Source of the DNA: Blastocystis sp. Blastoise
Taxonomy: Eukaryota; Sar; Bigyra; Opalinata; Blastocystidae
Direction: 5' to 3'
NCBI GenBank assembly: GCA_039096225.1
Contig: JBBPEB010000025.1
Location: 809,593-873,592 of the forward strand
DNA: 64,000 bases
Each line of letters opens with the position of its first letter. The first letter of the stretch is position 1. A program made the translations under genes and the position numbers. The notes under the pieces were generated by a model. It had not been told where the DNA came from, did not search any database, and saw nothing but the letters and a program-made list of their open reading frames with translations. Below are positions 36,901 to 51,900 of this stretch, in pieces.

Positions 36901-39900
36901 ATGAATGTGGTAATGCAAATGTATATTGTCCTTTAGGTTCTTCTTCTCCTATTAATGTTCCTTTAGGTTCTTATTCTATTCCTCTTGATGTTAATTCTAC
37001 AATTCGTTCTAATTTTGTTATTTGTGAAGAAGGTAATTATTGTATAGAAGGTATTAAATATTCTTGTCCATCTGGTTCTTATGGTAATGAAACTGGTCTT
37101 TATAATAATAATTGTAGTGGTAAATGTTTAGAAGGTTATTATTGTTTAGAAGGATCTATATCATCAATTGAAAATGAATGTGGTAATGCAAATGTATATT
37201 GTCCTTTAGGTTCTTCTTCTCCTATTAATGTTCCTTTAGGTTCTTATTCTATTCCTCTTGATGTTAATTCTACAATTCGTTCTAATTTTGTTATTTGTGA
37301 AGAAGGTAATTATTGTATAGAAGGTATTAAATATTCTTGTCCATCTGGTTCTTATGGTAATGAAACTGGTCTTTATAATAATAATTGTAGTGGTAAATGT
37401 TTAGAAGGTTATTATTGTTTAGAAGGATCTATATCATCAATTGAAAATGAATGTGGTAATGCAAATGTATATTGTCCTTTAGGTTCTTCTTCTCCTATTA
37501 ATGTTCCTTTAGGTTCTTATTCTATTCCTCTTGATGTTAATTCTACAATTCGTTCTAATTTTGTTATTTGTGAAGAAGGTAATTATTGTATAGAAGGTAT
37601 TAAATATTCTTGTCCATCTGGTTCTTATGGTAATGAAACTGGTCTTTATAATAATAATTGTAGTGGTAAATGTTTAGAAGGTTATTATTGTTTAGAAGGA
37701 TCTATATCATCAATTGAAAATGAATGTGGTAATGCAAATGTATATTGTCCTTTAGGTTCTTCTTCTCCTATTAATGTTCCTTTAGGTTCTTATTCTATTC
37801 CTCTTGATGTTAATTCTACAATTCGTTCTAATTTTGTTATTTGTGAAGAAGGTAATTATTGTATAGAAGGTATTAAATATTCTTGTCCATCTGGTTCTTA
37901 TGGTAATGAAACTGGTCTTTATAATAATAATTGTAGTGGTAAATGTTTAGAAGGTTATTATTGTTTAGAAGGATCTATATCATCAATTGAAAATGAATGT
38001 GGTAATGCAAATGTATATTGTCCTTTAGGTTCTTCTTCTCCTATTAATGTTCCTTTAGGTTCTTATTCTATTCCTCTTGATGTTAATTCTACAATTCGTT
38101 CTAATTTTGTTATTTGTGAAGAAGGTAATTATTGTATAGAAGGTATTAAATATTCTTGTCCATCTGGTTCTTATGGTAATGAAACTGGTCTTTATAATAA
38201 TAATTGTAGTGGTAAATGTTTAGAAGGTTATTATTGTTTAGAAGGATCTATATCATCAATTGAAAATGAATGTGGTAATGCAAATGTATATTGTCCTTTA
38301 GGTTCTTCTTCTCCTATTAATGTTCCTTTAGGTTCTTATTCTATTCCTCTTGATGTTAATTCTACAATTCGTTCTAATTTTGTTATTTGTGAAGAAGGTA
38401 ATTATTGTATAGAAGGTATTAAATATTCTTGTCCATCTGGTTCTTATGGTAATGAAACTGGTCTTTATAATAATAATTGTAGTGGTAAATGTTTAGAAGG
38501 TTATTATTGTTTAGAAGGATCTATATCATCAATTGAAAATGAATGTGGTAATGCAAATGTATATTGTCCTTTAGGTTCTTCTTCTCCTATTAATGTTCCT
38601 TTAGGTTCTTATTCTATTCCTCTTGATGTTAATTCTACAATTCGTTCTAATTTTGTTATTTGTGAAGAAGGTAATTATTGTATAGAAGGTATTAAATATT
38701 CTTGTCCATCTGGTTCTTATGGTAATGAAACTGGTCTTTATAATAATAATTGTAGTGGTAAATGTTTAGAAGGTTATTATTGTTTAGAAGGATCTATATC
38801 ATCAATTGAAAATGAATGTGGTAATGCAAATGTATATTGTCCTTTAGGTTCTTCTTCTCCTATTAATGTTCCTTTAGGTTCTTATTCTATTCCTCTTGAT
38901 GTTAATTCTACAATTCGTTCTAATTTTGTTATTTGTGAAGAAGGTAATTATTGTATAGAAGGTATTAAATATTCTTGTCCATCTGGTTCTTATGGTAATG
39001 AAACTGGTCTTTATAATAATAATTGTAGTGGTAAATGTTTAGAAGGTTATTATTGTTTAGAAGGATCTATATCATCAATTGAAAATGAATGTGGTAATGC
39101 AAATGTATATTGTCCTTTAGGTTCTTCTTCTCCTATTAATGTTCCTTTAGGTTCTTATTCTATTCCTCTTGATGTTAATTCTACAATTCGTTCTAATTTT
39201 GTTATTTGTGAAGAAGGTAATTATTGTATAGAAGGTATTAAATATTCTTGTCCATCTGGTTCTTATGGTAATGAAACTGGTCTTTATAATAATAATTGTA
39301 GTGGTAAATGTTTAGAAGGTTATTATTGTTTAGAAGGATCTATATCATCAATTGAAAATGAATGTGGTAATGCAAATGTATATTGTCCTTTAGGTTCTTC
39401 TTCTCCTATTAATGTTCCTTTAGGTTCTTATTCTATTCCTCTTGATGTTAATTCTACAATTCGTTCTAATTTTGTTATTTGTGAAGAAGGTAATTATTGT
39501 ATAGAAGGTATTAAATATTCTTGTCCATCTGGTTCTTATGGTAATGAAACTGGTCTTTATAATAATAATTGTAGTGGTAAATGTTTAGAAGGTTATTATT
39601 GTTTAGAAGGATCTATATCATCAATTGAAAATGAATGTGGTAATGCAAATGTATATTGTCCTTTAGGTTCTTCTTCTCCTATTAATGTTCCTTTAGGTTC
39701 TTATTCTATTCCTCTTGATGTTAATTCTACAATTCGTTCTAATTTTGTTATTTGTGAAGAAGGTAATTATTGTATAGAAGGTATTAAATATTCTTGTCCA
39801 TCTGGTTCTTATGGTAATGAAACTGGTCTTTATAATAATAATTGTAGTGGTAAATGTTTAGAAGGTTATTATTGTTTAGAAGGATCTATATCATCAATTG

Positions 39901-42900
39901 AAAATGAATGTGGTAATGCAAATGTATATTGTCCTTTAGGTTCTTCTTCTCCTATTAATGTTCCTTTAGGTTCTTATTCTATTCCTCTTGATGTTAATTC
40001 TACAATTCGTTCTAATTTTGTTATTTGTGAAGAAGGTAATTATTGTATAGAAGGTATTAAATATTCTTGTCCATCTGGTTCTTATGGTAATGAAACTGGT
40101 CTTTATAATAATAATTGTAGTGGTAAATGTTTAGAAGGTTATTATTGTTTAGAAGGATCTATATCATCAATTGAAAATGAATGTGGTAATGCAAATGTAT
40201 ATTGTCCTTTAGGTTCTTCTTCTCCTATTAATGTTCCTTTAGGTTCTTATTCTATTCCTCTTGATGTTAATTCTACAATTCGTTCTAATTTTGTTATTTG
40301 TGAAGAAGGTAATTATTGTATAGAAGGTATTAAATATTCTTGTCCATCTGGTTCTTATGGTAATGAAACTGGTCTTTATAATAATAATTGTAGTGGTAAA
40401 TGTTTAGAAGGTTATTATTGTTTAGAAGGATCTATATCATCAATTGAAAATGAATGTGGTAATGCAAATGTATATTGTCCTTTAGGTTCTTCTTCTCCTA
40501 TTAATGTTCCTTTAGGTTCTTATTCTATTCCTCTTGATGTTAATTCTACAATTCGTTCTAATTTTGTTATTTGTGAAGAAGGTAATTATTGTATAGAAGG
40601 TATTAAATATTCTTGTCCATCTGGTTCTTATGGTAATGAAACTGGTCTTTATAATAATAATTGTAGTGGTAAATGTTTAGAAGGTTATTATTGTTTAGAA
40701 GGATCTATATCATCAATTGAAAATGAATGTGGTAATGCAAATGTATATTGTCCTTTAGGTTCTTCTTCTCCTATTAATGTTCCTTTAGGTTCTTATTCTA
40801 TTCCTCTTGATGTTAATTCTACAATTCGTTCTAATTTTGTTATTTGTGAAGAAGGTAATTATTGTATAGAAGGTATTAAATATTCTTGTCCATCTGGTTC
40901 TTATGGTAATGAAACTGGTCTTTATAATAATAATTGTAGTGGTAAATGTTTAGAAGGTTATTATTGTTTAGAAGGATCTATATCATCAATTGAAAATGAA
41001 TGTGGTAATGCAAATGTATATTGTCCTTTAGGTTCTTCTTCTCCTATTAATGTTCCTTTAGGTTCTTATTCTATTCCTCTTGATGTTAATTCTACAATTC
41101 GTTCTAATTTTGTTATTTGTGAAGAAGGTAATTATTGTATAGAAGGTATTAAATATTCTTGTCCATCTGGTTCTTATGGTAATGAAACTGGTCTTTATAA
41201 TAATAATTGTAGTGGTAAATGTTTAGAAGGTTATTATTGTTTAGAAGGATCTATATCATCAATTGAAAATGAATGTGGTAATGCAAATGTATATTGTCCT
41301 TTAGGTTCTTCTTCTCCTATTAATGTTCCTTTAGGTTCTTATTCTATTCCTCTTGATGTTAATTCTACAATTCGTTCTAATTTTGTTATTTGTGAAGAAG
41401 GTAATTATTGTATAGAAGGTATTAAATATTCTTGTCCATCTGGTTCTTATGGTAATGAAACTGGTCTTTATAATAATAATTGTAGTGGTAAATGTTTAGA
41501 AGGTTATTATTGTTTAGAAGGATCTATATCATCAATTGAAAATGAATGTGGTAATGCAAATGTATATTGTCCTTTAGGTTCTTCTTCTCCTATTAATGTT
41601 CCTTTAGGTTCTTATTCTATTCCTCTTGATGTTAATTCTACAATTCGTTCTAATTTTGTTATTTGTGAAGAAGGTAATTATTGTATAGAAGGTATTAAAT
41701 ATTCTTGTCCATCTGGTTCTTATGGTAATGAAACTGGTCTTTATAATAATAATTGTAGTGGTAAATGTTTAGAAGGTTATTATTGTTTAGAAGGATCTAT
41801 ATCATCAATTGAAAATGAATGTGGTAATGCAAATGTATATTGTCCTTTAGGTTCTTCTTCTCCTATTAATGTTCCTTTAGGTTCTTATTCTATTCCTCTT
41901 GATGTTAATTCTACAATTCGTTCTAATTTTGTTATTTGTGAAGAAGGTAATTATTGTATAGAAGGTATTAAATATTCTTGTCCATCTGGTTCTTATGGTA
42001 ATGAAACTGGTCTTTATAATAATAATTGTAGTGGTAAATGTTTAGAAGGTTATTATTGTTTAGAAGGATCTATATCATCAATTGAAAATGAATGTGGTAA
42101 TGCAAATGTATATTGTCCTTTAGGTTCTTCTTCTCCTATTAATGTTCCTTTAGGTTCTTATTCTATTCCTCTTGATGTTAATTCTACAATTCGTTCTAAT
42201 TTTGTTATTTGTGAAGAAGGTAATTATTGTATAGAAGGTATTAAATATTCTTGTCCATCTGGTTCTTATGGTAATGAAACTGGTCTTTATAATAATAATT
42301 GTAGTGGTAAATGTTTAGAAGGTTATTATTGTTTAGAAGGATCTATATCATCAATTGAAAATGAATGTGGTAATGCAAATGTATATTGTCCTTTAGGTTC
42401 TTCTTCTCCTATTAATGTTCCTTTAGGTTCTTATTCTATTCCTCTTGATGTTAATTCTACAATTCGTTCTAATTTTGTTATTTGTGAAGAAGGTAATTAT
42501 TGTATAGAAGGTATTAAATATTCTTGTCCATCTGGTTCTTATGGTAATGAAACTGGTCTTTATAATAATAATTGTAGTGGTAAATGTTTAGAAGGTTATT
42601 ATTGTTTAGAAGGATCTATATCATCAATTGAAAATGAATGTGGTAATGCAAATGTATATTGTCCTTTAGGTTCTTCTTCTCCTATTAATGTTCCTTTAGG
42701 TTCTTATTCTATTCCTCTTGATGTTAATTCTACAATTCGTTCTAATTTTGTTATTTGTGAAGAAGGTAATTATTGTATAGAAGGTATTAAATATTCTTGT
42801 CCATCTGGTTCTTATGGTAATGAAACTGGTCTTTATAATAATAATTGTAGTGGTAAATGTTTAGAAGGTTATTATTGTTTAGAAGGATCTATATCATCAA

Positions 42901-45900
42901 TTGAAAATGAATGTGGTAATGCAAATGTATATTGTCCTTTAGGTTCTTCTTCTCCTATTAATGTTCCTTTAGGTTCTTATTCTATTCCTCTTGATGTTAA
43001 TTCTACAATTCGTTCTAATTTTGTTATTTGTGAAGAAGGTAATTATTGTATAGAAGGTATTAAATATTCTTGTCCATCTGGTTCTTATGGTAATGAAACT
43101 GGTCTTTATAATAATAATTGTAGTGGTAAATGTTTAGAAGGTTATTATTGTTTAGAAGGATCTATATCATCAATTGAAAATGAATGTGGTAATGCAAATG
43201 TATATTGTCCTTTAGGTTCTTCTTCTCCTATTAATGTTCCTTTAGGTTCTTATTCTATTCCTCTTGATGTTAATTCTACAATTCGTTCTAATTTTGTTAT
43301 TTGTGAAGAAGGTAATTATTGTATAGAAGGTATTAAATATTCTTGTCCATCTGGTTCTTATGGTAATGAAACTGGTCTTTATAATAATAATTGTAGTGGT
43401 AAATGTTTAGAAGGTTATTATTGTTTAGAAGGATCTATATCATCAATTGAAAATGAATGTGGTAATGCAAATGTATATTGTCCTTTAGGTTCTTCTTCTC
43501 CTATTAATGTTCCTTTAGGTTCTTATTCTATTCCTCTTGATGTTAATTCTACAATTCGTTCTAATTTTGTTATTTGTGAAGAAGGTAATTATTGTATAGA
43601 AGGTATTAAATATTCTTGTCCATCTGGTTCTTATGGTAATGAAACTGGTCTTTATAATAATAATTGTAGTGGTAAATGTTTAGAAGGTTATTATTGTTTA
43701 GAAGGATCTATATCATCAATTGAAAATGAATGTGGTAATGCAAATGTATATTGTCCTTTAGGTTCTTCTTCTCCTATTAATGTTCCTTTAGGTTCTTATT
43801 CTATTCCTCTTGATGTTAATTCTACAATTCGTTCTAATTTTGTTATTTGTGAAGAAGGTAATTATTGTATAGAAGGTATTAAATATTCTTGTCCATCTGG
43901 TTCTTATGGTAATGAAACTGGTCTTTATAATAATAATTGTAGTGGTAAATGTTTAGAAGGTTATTATTGTTTAGAAGGATCTATATCATCAATTGAAAAT
44001 GAATGTGGTAATGCAAATGTATATTGTCCTTTAGGTTCTTCTTCTCCTATTAATGTTCCTTTAGGTTCTTATTCTATTCCTCTTGATGTTAATTCTACAA
44101 TTCGTTCTAATTTTGTTATTTGTGAAGAAGGTAATTATTGTATAGAAGGTATTAAATATTCTTGTCCATCTGGTTCTTATGGTAATGAAACTGGTCTTTA
44201 TAATAATAATTGTAGTGGTAAATGTTTAGAAGGTTATTATTGTTTAGAAGGATCTATATCATCAATTGAAAATGAATGTGGTAATGCAAATGTATATTGT
44301 CCTTTAGGTTCTTCTTCTCCTATTAATGTTCCTTTAGGTTCTTATTCTATTCCTCTTGATGTTAATTCTACAATTCGTTCTAATTTTGTTATTTGTGAAG
44401 AAGGTAATTATTGTATAGAAGGTATTAAATATTCTTGTCCATCTGGTTCTTATGGTAATGAAACTGGTCTTTATAATAATAATTGTAGTGGTAAATGTTT
44501 AGAAGGTTATTATTGTTTAGAAGGATCTATATCATCAATTGAAAATGAATGTGGTAATGCAAATGTATATTGTCCTTTAGGTTCTTCTTCTCCTATTAAT
44601 GTTCCTTTAGGTTCTTATTCTATTCCTCTTGATGTTAATTCTACAATTCGTTCTAATTTTGTTATTTGTGAAGAAGGTAATTATTGTATAGAAGGTATTA
44701 AATATTCTTGTCCATCTGGTTCTTATGGTAATGAAACTGGTCTTTATAATAATAATTGTAGTGGTAAATGTTTAGAAGGTTATTATTGTTTAGAAGGATC
44801 TATATCATCAATTGAAAATGAATGTGGTAATGCAAATGTATATTGTCCTTTAGGTTCTTCTTCTCCTATTAATGTTCCTTTAGGTTCTTATTCTATTCCT
44901 CTTGATGTTAATTCTACAATTCGTTCTAATTTTGTTATTTGTGAAGAAGGTAATTATTGTATAGAAGGTATTAAATATTCTTGTCCATCTGGTTCTTATG
45001 GTAATGAAACTGGTCTTTATAATAATAATTGTAGTGGTAAATGTTTAGAAGGTTATTATTGTTTAGAAGGATCTATATCATCAATTGAAAATGAATGTGG
45101 TAATGCAAATGTATATTGTCCTTTAGGTTCTTCTTCTCCTATTAATGTTCCTTTAGGTTCTTATTCTATTCCTCTTGATGTTAATTCTACAATTCGTTCT
45201 AATTTTGTTATTTGTGAAGAAGGTAATTATTGTATAGAAGGTATTAAATATTCTTGTCCATCTGGTTCTTATGGTAATGAAACTGGTCTTTATAATAATA
45301 ATTGTAGTGGTAAATGTTTAGAAGGTTATTATTGTTTAGAAGGATCTATATCATCAATTGAAAATGAATGTGGTAATGCAAATGTATATTGTCCTTTAGG
45401 TTCTTCTTCTCCTATTAATGTTCCTTTAGGTTCTTATTCTATTCCTCTTGATGTTAATTCTACAATTCGTTCTAATTTTGTTATTTGTGAAGAAGGTAAT
45501 TATTGTATAGAAGGTATTAAATATTCTTGTCCATCTGGTTCTTATGGTAATGAAACTGGTCTTTATAATAATAATTGTAGTGGTAAATGTTTAGAAGGTT
45601 ATTATTGTTTAGAAGGATCTATATCATCAATTGAAAATGAATGTGGTAATGCAAATGTATATTGTCCTTTAGGTTCTTCTTCTCCTATTAATGTTCCTTT
45701 AGGTTCTTATTCTATTCCTCTTGATGTTAATTCTACAATTCGTTCTAATTTTGTTATTTGTGAAGAAGGTAATTATTGTATAGAAGGTATTAAATATTCT
45801 TGTCCATCTGGTTCTTATGGTAATGAAACTGGTCTTTATAATAATAATTGTAGTGGTAAATGTTTAGAAGGTTATTATTGTTTAGAAGGATCTATATCAT

Positions 45901-48900
45901 CAATTGAAAATGAATGTGGTAATGCAAATGTATATTGTCCTTTAGGTTCTTCTTCTCCTATTAATGTTCCTTTAGGTTCTTATTCTATTCCTCTTGATGT
46001 TAATTCTACAATTCGTTCTAATTTTGTTATTTGTGAAGAAGGTAATTATTGTATAGAAGGTATTAAATATTCTTGTCCATCTGGTTCTTATGGTAATGAA
46101 ACTGGTCTTTATAATAATAATTGTAGTGGTAAATGTTTAGAAGGTTATTATTGTTTAGAAGGATCTATATCATCAATTGAAAATGAATGTGGTAATGCAA
46201 ATGTATATTGTCCTTTAGGTTCTTCTTCTCCTATTAATGTTCCTTTAGGTTCTTATTCTATTCCTCTTGATGTTAATTCTACAATTCGTTCTAATTTTGT
46301 TATTTGTGAAGAAGGTAATTATTGTATAGAAGGTATTAAATATTCTTGTCCATCTGGTTCTTATGGTAATGAAACTGGTCTTTATAATAATAATTGTAGT
46401 GGTAAATGTTTAGAAGGTTATTATTGTTTAGAAGGATCTATATCATCAATTGAAAATGAATGTGGTAATGCAAATGTATATTGTCCTTTAGGTTCTTCTT
46501 CTCCTATTAATGTTCCTTTAGGTTCTTATTCTATTCCTCTTGATGTTAATTCTACAATTCGTTCTAATTTTGTTATTTGTGAAGAAGGTAATTATTGTAT
46601 AGAAGGTATTAAATATTCTTGTCCATCTGGTTCTTATGGTAATGAAACTGGTCTTTATAATAATAATTGTAGTGGTAAATGTTTAGAAGGTTATTATTGT
46701 TTAGAAGGATCTATATCATCAATTGAAAATGAATGTGGTAATGCAAATGTATATTGTCCTTTAGGTTCTTCTTCTCCTATTAATGTTCCTTTAGGTTCTT
46801 ATTCTATTCCTCTTGATGTTAATTCTACAATTCGTTCTAATTTTGTTATTTGTGAAGAAGGTAATTATTGTATAGAAGGTATTAAATATTCTTGTCCATC
46901 TGGTTCTTATGGTAATGAAACTGGTCTTTATAATAATAATTGTAGTGGTAAATGTTTAGAAGGTTATTATTGTTTAGAAGGATCTATATCATCAATTGAA
47001 AATGAATGTGGTAATGCAAATGTATATTGTCCTTTAGGTTCTTCTTCTCCTATTAATGTTCCTTTAGGTTCTTATTCTATTCCTCTTGATGTTAATTCTA
47101 CAATTCGTTCTAATTTTGTTATTTGTGAAGAAGGTAATTATTGTATAGAAGGTATTAAATATTCTTGTCCATCTGGTTCTTATGGTAATGAAACTGGTCT
47201 TTATAATAATAATTGTAGTGGTAAATGTTTAGAAGGTTATTATTGTTTAGAAGGATCTATATCATCAATTGAAAATGAATGTGGTAATGCAAATGTATAT
47301 TGTCCTTTAGGTTCTTCTTCTCCTATTAATGTTCCTTTAGGTTCTTATTCTATTCCTCTTGATGTTAATTCTACAATTCGTTCTAATTTTGTTATTTGTG
47401 AAGAAGGTAATTATTGTATAGAAGGTATTAAATATTCTTGTCCATCTGGTTCTTATGGTAATGAAACTGGTCTTTATAATAATAATTGTAGTGGTAAATG
47501 TTTAGAAGGTTATTATTGTTTAGAAGGATCTATATCATCAATTGAAAATGAATGTGGTAATGCAAATGTATATTGTCCTTTAGGTTCTTCTTCTCCTATT
47601 AATGTTCCTTTAGGTTCTTATTCTATTCCTCTTGATGTTAATTCTACAATTCGTTCTAATTTTGTTATTTGTGAAGAAGGTAATTATTGTATAGAAGGTA
47701 TTAAATATTCTTGTCCATCTGGTTCTTATGGTAATGAAACTGGTCTTTATAATAATAATTGTAGTGGTAAATGTTTAGAAGGTTATTATTGTTTAGAAGG
47801 ATCTATATCATCAATTGAAAATGAATGTGGTAATGCAAATGTATATTGTCCTTTAGGTTCTTCTTCTCCTATTAATGTTCCTTTAGGTTCTTATTCTATT
47901 CCTCTTGATGTTAATTCTACAATTCGTTCTAATTTTGTTATTTGTGAAGAAGGTAATTATTGTATAGAAGGTATTAAATATTCTTGTCCATCTGGTTCTT
48001 ATGGTAATGAAACTGGTCTTTATAATAATAATTGTAGTGGTAAATGTTTAGAAGGTTATTATTGTTTAGAAGGATCTATATCATCAATTGAAAATGAATG
48101 TGGTAATGCAAATGTATATTGTCCTTTAGGTTCTTCTTCTCCTATTAATGTTCCTTTAGGTTCTTATTCTATTCCTCTTGATGTTAATTCTACAATTCGT
48201 TCTAATTTTGTTATTTGTGAAGAAGGTAATTATTGTATAGAAGGTATTAAATATTCTTGTCCATCTGGTTCTTATGGTAATGAAACTGGTCTTTATAATA
48301 ATAATTGTAGTGGTAAATGTTTAGAAGGTTATTATTGTTTAGAAGGATCTATATCATCAATTGAAAATGAATGTGGTAATGCAAATGTATATTGTCCTTT
48401 AGGTTCTTCTTCTCCTATTAATGTTCCTTTAGGTTCTTATTCTATTCCTCTTGATGTTAATTCTACAATTCGTTCTAATTTTGTTATTTGTGAAGAAGGT
48501 AATTATTGTATAGAAGGTATTAAATATTCTTGTCCATCTGGTTCTTATGGTAATGAAACTGGTCTTTATAATAATAATTGTAGTGGTAAATGTTTAGAAG
48601 GTTATTATTGTTTAGAAGGATCTATATCATCAATTGAAAATGAATGTGGTAATGCAAATGTATATTGTCCTTTAGGTTCTTCTTCTCCTATTAATGTTCC
48701 TTTAGGTTCTTATTCTATTCCTCTTGATGTTAATTCTACAATTCGTTCTAATTTTGTTATTTGTGAAGAAGGTAATTATTGTATAGAAGGTATTAAATAT
48801 TCTTGTCCATCTGGTTCTTATGGTAATGAAACTGGTCTTTATAATAATAATTGTAGTGGTAAATGTTTAGAAGGTTATTATTGTTTAGAAGGATCTATAT

Positions 48901-51900
48901 CATCAATTGAAAATGAATGTGGTAATGCAAATGTATATTGTCCTTTAGGTTCTTCTTCTCCTATTAATGTTCCTTTAGGTTCTTATTCTATTCCTCTTGA
49001 TGTTAATTCTACAATTCGTTCTAATTTTGTTATTTGTGAAGAAGGTAATTATTGTATAGAAGGTATTAAATATTCTTGTCCATCTGGTTCTTATGGTAAT
49101 GAAACTGGTCTTTATAATAATAATTGTAGTGGTAAATGTTTAGAAGGTTATTATTGTTTAGAAGGATCTATATCATCAATTGAAAATGAATGTGGTAATG
49201 CAAATGTATATTGTCCTTTAGGTTCTTCTTCTCCTATTAATGTTCCTTTAGGTTCTTATTCTATTCCTCTTGATGTTAATTCTACAATTCGTTCTAATTT
49301 TGTTATTTGTGAGATCGGTAGTTATTGTATAGAAGGTATTAAATATTCTTGTCCATCTGGTTCTTATGGTAATGAAACTGGTCTTTATAATAATAATTGT
49401 AGTGGTAAATGTTTAGAAGGTTATTATTGTTTAGAAGGATCTATATCATCAATTGAAAATGAATGTGGTAATGCAAATGTATATTGTCCTTTAGGTTCTT
49501 CTTCTCCTATTAATGTTCCTTTAGGTTCTTATTCTATTCCTCTTGATGTTAATTCTACAATTCGTTCTAATTTTGTTATTTGTGAAGAAGGTAATTATTG
49601 TATAGAAGGTATTAAATATTCTTGTCCATCTGGTTCTTATGGTAATGAAACTGGTCTTTATAATAATAATTGTAGTGGTAAATGTTTAGAAGGTTATTAT
49701 TGTTTAGAAGGATCTATATCATCAATTGAAAATGAATGTGGTAATGCAAATGTATATTGTCCTTTAGGTTCTTCTTCTCCTATTAATGTTCCTTTAGGTT
49801 CTTATTCTATTCCTCTTGATGTTAATTCTACAATTCGTTCTAATTTTGTTATTTGTGAAGAAGGTAATTATTGTATAGAAGGTATTAAATATTCTTGTCC
49901 ATCTGGTTCTTATGGTAATGAAACTGGTCTTTATAATAATAATTGTAGTGGTAAATGTTTAGAAGGTTATTATTGTTTAGAAGGATCTATATCATCAATT
50001 GAAAATGAATGTGGTAATGCAAATGTATATTGTCCTTTAGGTTCTTCTTCTCCTATTAATGTTCCTTTAGGTTCTTATTCTATTCCTCTTGATGTTAATT
50101 CTACAATTCGTTCTAATTTTGTTATTTGTGAAGAAGGTAATTATTGTATAGAAGGTATTAAATATTCTTGTCCATCTGGTTCTTATGGTAATGAAACTGG
50201 TCTTTTATAATAATAATTGTAGTGGTAAATGTTTAGAAGGTTATTATTGTTTAGAAGGATCTATATCATCAATTGAAAATGAATGTGGTAATGCAAATGT
50301 ATATTGTCCTTTAGGTTCTTCTTCTCCTATTAATGTTCCTTTAGGTTCTTATTCTATTCCTCTTGATGTTAATTCTACAATTCGTTCTAATTTTGTTATT
50401 TGTGAAGAAGGTAATTATTGTATAGAAGGTATTAAATATTCTTGTCCATCTGGTTCTTATGGTAATGAAACTGGTCTTTATAATAATAATTGTAGTGGTA
50501 AATGTTTAGAAGGTTATTATTGTTTAGAAGGATCTATATCATCAATTGAAAATGAATGTGGTAATGCAAATGTATATTGTCCTTTAGGTTCTTCTTCTCC
50601 TATTAATGTTCCTTTAGGTTCTTATTCTATTCCTCTTGATGTTAATTCTACAATTCGTTCTAATTTTGTTATTTGTGAAGAAGGTAATTATTGTATAGAA
50701 GGTATTAAATATTCTTGTCCATCTGGTTCTTATGGTAATGAAACTGGTCTTTATAATAATAATTGTAGTGGTAAATGTTTAGAAGGTTATTATTGTTTAG
50801 AAGGATCTATATCATCAATTGAAAATGAATGTGGTAATGCAAATGTATATTGTCCTTTAGGTTCTTCTTCTCCTATTAATGTTCCTTTAGGTTCTTATTC
50901 TATTCCTCTTGATGTTAATTCTACAATTCGTTCTAATTTTGTTATTTGTGAAGAAGGTAATTATTGTATAGAAGGTATTAAATATTCTTGTCCATCTGGT
51001 TCTTATGGTAATGAAACTGGTCTTTATAATAATAATTGTAGTGGTAAATGTTTAGAAGGTTATTATTGTTTAGAAGGATCTATATCATCAATTGAAAATG
51101 AATGTGGTAATGCAAATGTATATTGTCCTTTAGGTTCTTCTTCTCCTATTAATGTTCCTTTAGGTTCTTATTCTATTCCTCTTGATGTTAATTCTACAAT
51201 TCGTTCTAATTTTGTTATTTGTGAAGAAGGTAATTATTGTATAGAAGGTATTAAATATTCTTGTCCATCTGGTTCTTATGGTAATGAAACTGGTCTTTAT
51301 AATAATAATTGTAGTGGTAAATGTTTAGAAGGTTATTATTGTTTAGAAGGATCTATATCATCAATTGAAAATGAATGTGGTAATGCAAATGTATATTGTC
51401 CTTTAGGTTCTTCTTCTCCTATTAATGTTCCTTTAGGTTCTTATTCTATTCCTCTTGATGTTAATTCTACAATTCGTTCTAATTTTGTTATTTGTGAAGA
51501 AGGTAATTATTGTATAGAAGGTATTAAATATTCTTGTCCATCTGGTTCTTATGGTAATGAAACTGGTCTTTATAATAATAATTGTAGTGGTAAATGTTTA
51601 GAAGGTTATTATTGTTTAGAAGGATCTATATCATCAATTGAAAATGAATGTGGTAATGCAAATGTATATTGTCCTTTAGGTTCTTCTTCTCCTATTAATG
51701 TTCCTTTAGGTTCTTATTCTATTCCTCTTGATGTTAATTCTACAATTCGTTCTAATTTTGTTATTTGTGAAGAAGGTAATTATTGTATAGAAGGTATTAA
51801 ATATTCTTGTCCATCTGGTTCTTATGGTAATGAAACTGGTCTTTATAATAATAATTGTAGTGGTAAATGTTTAGAAGGTTATTATTGTTTAGAAGGATCT

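Noticed and set aside
10446-50210. Gene starting at the ATG at 10446
   Set aside because: This reads through intron 5 and lacks a signal peptide. Splicing from 9870 restores homology to the repeat unit at every junction.
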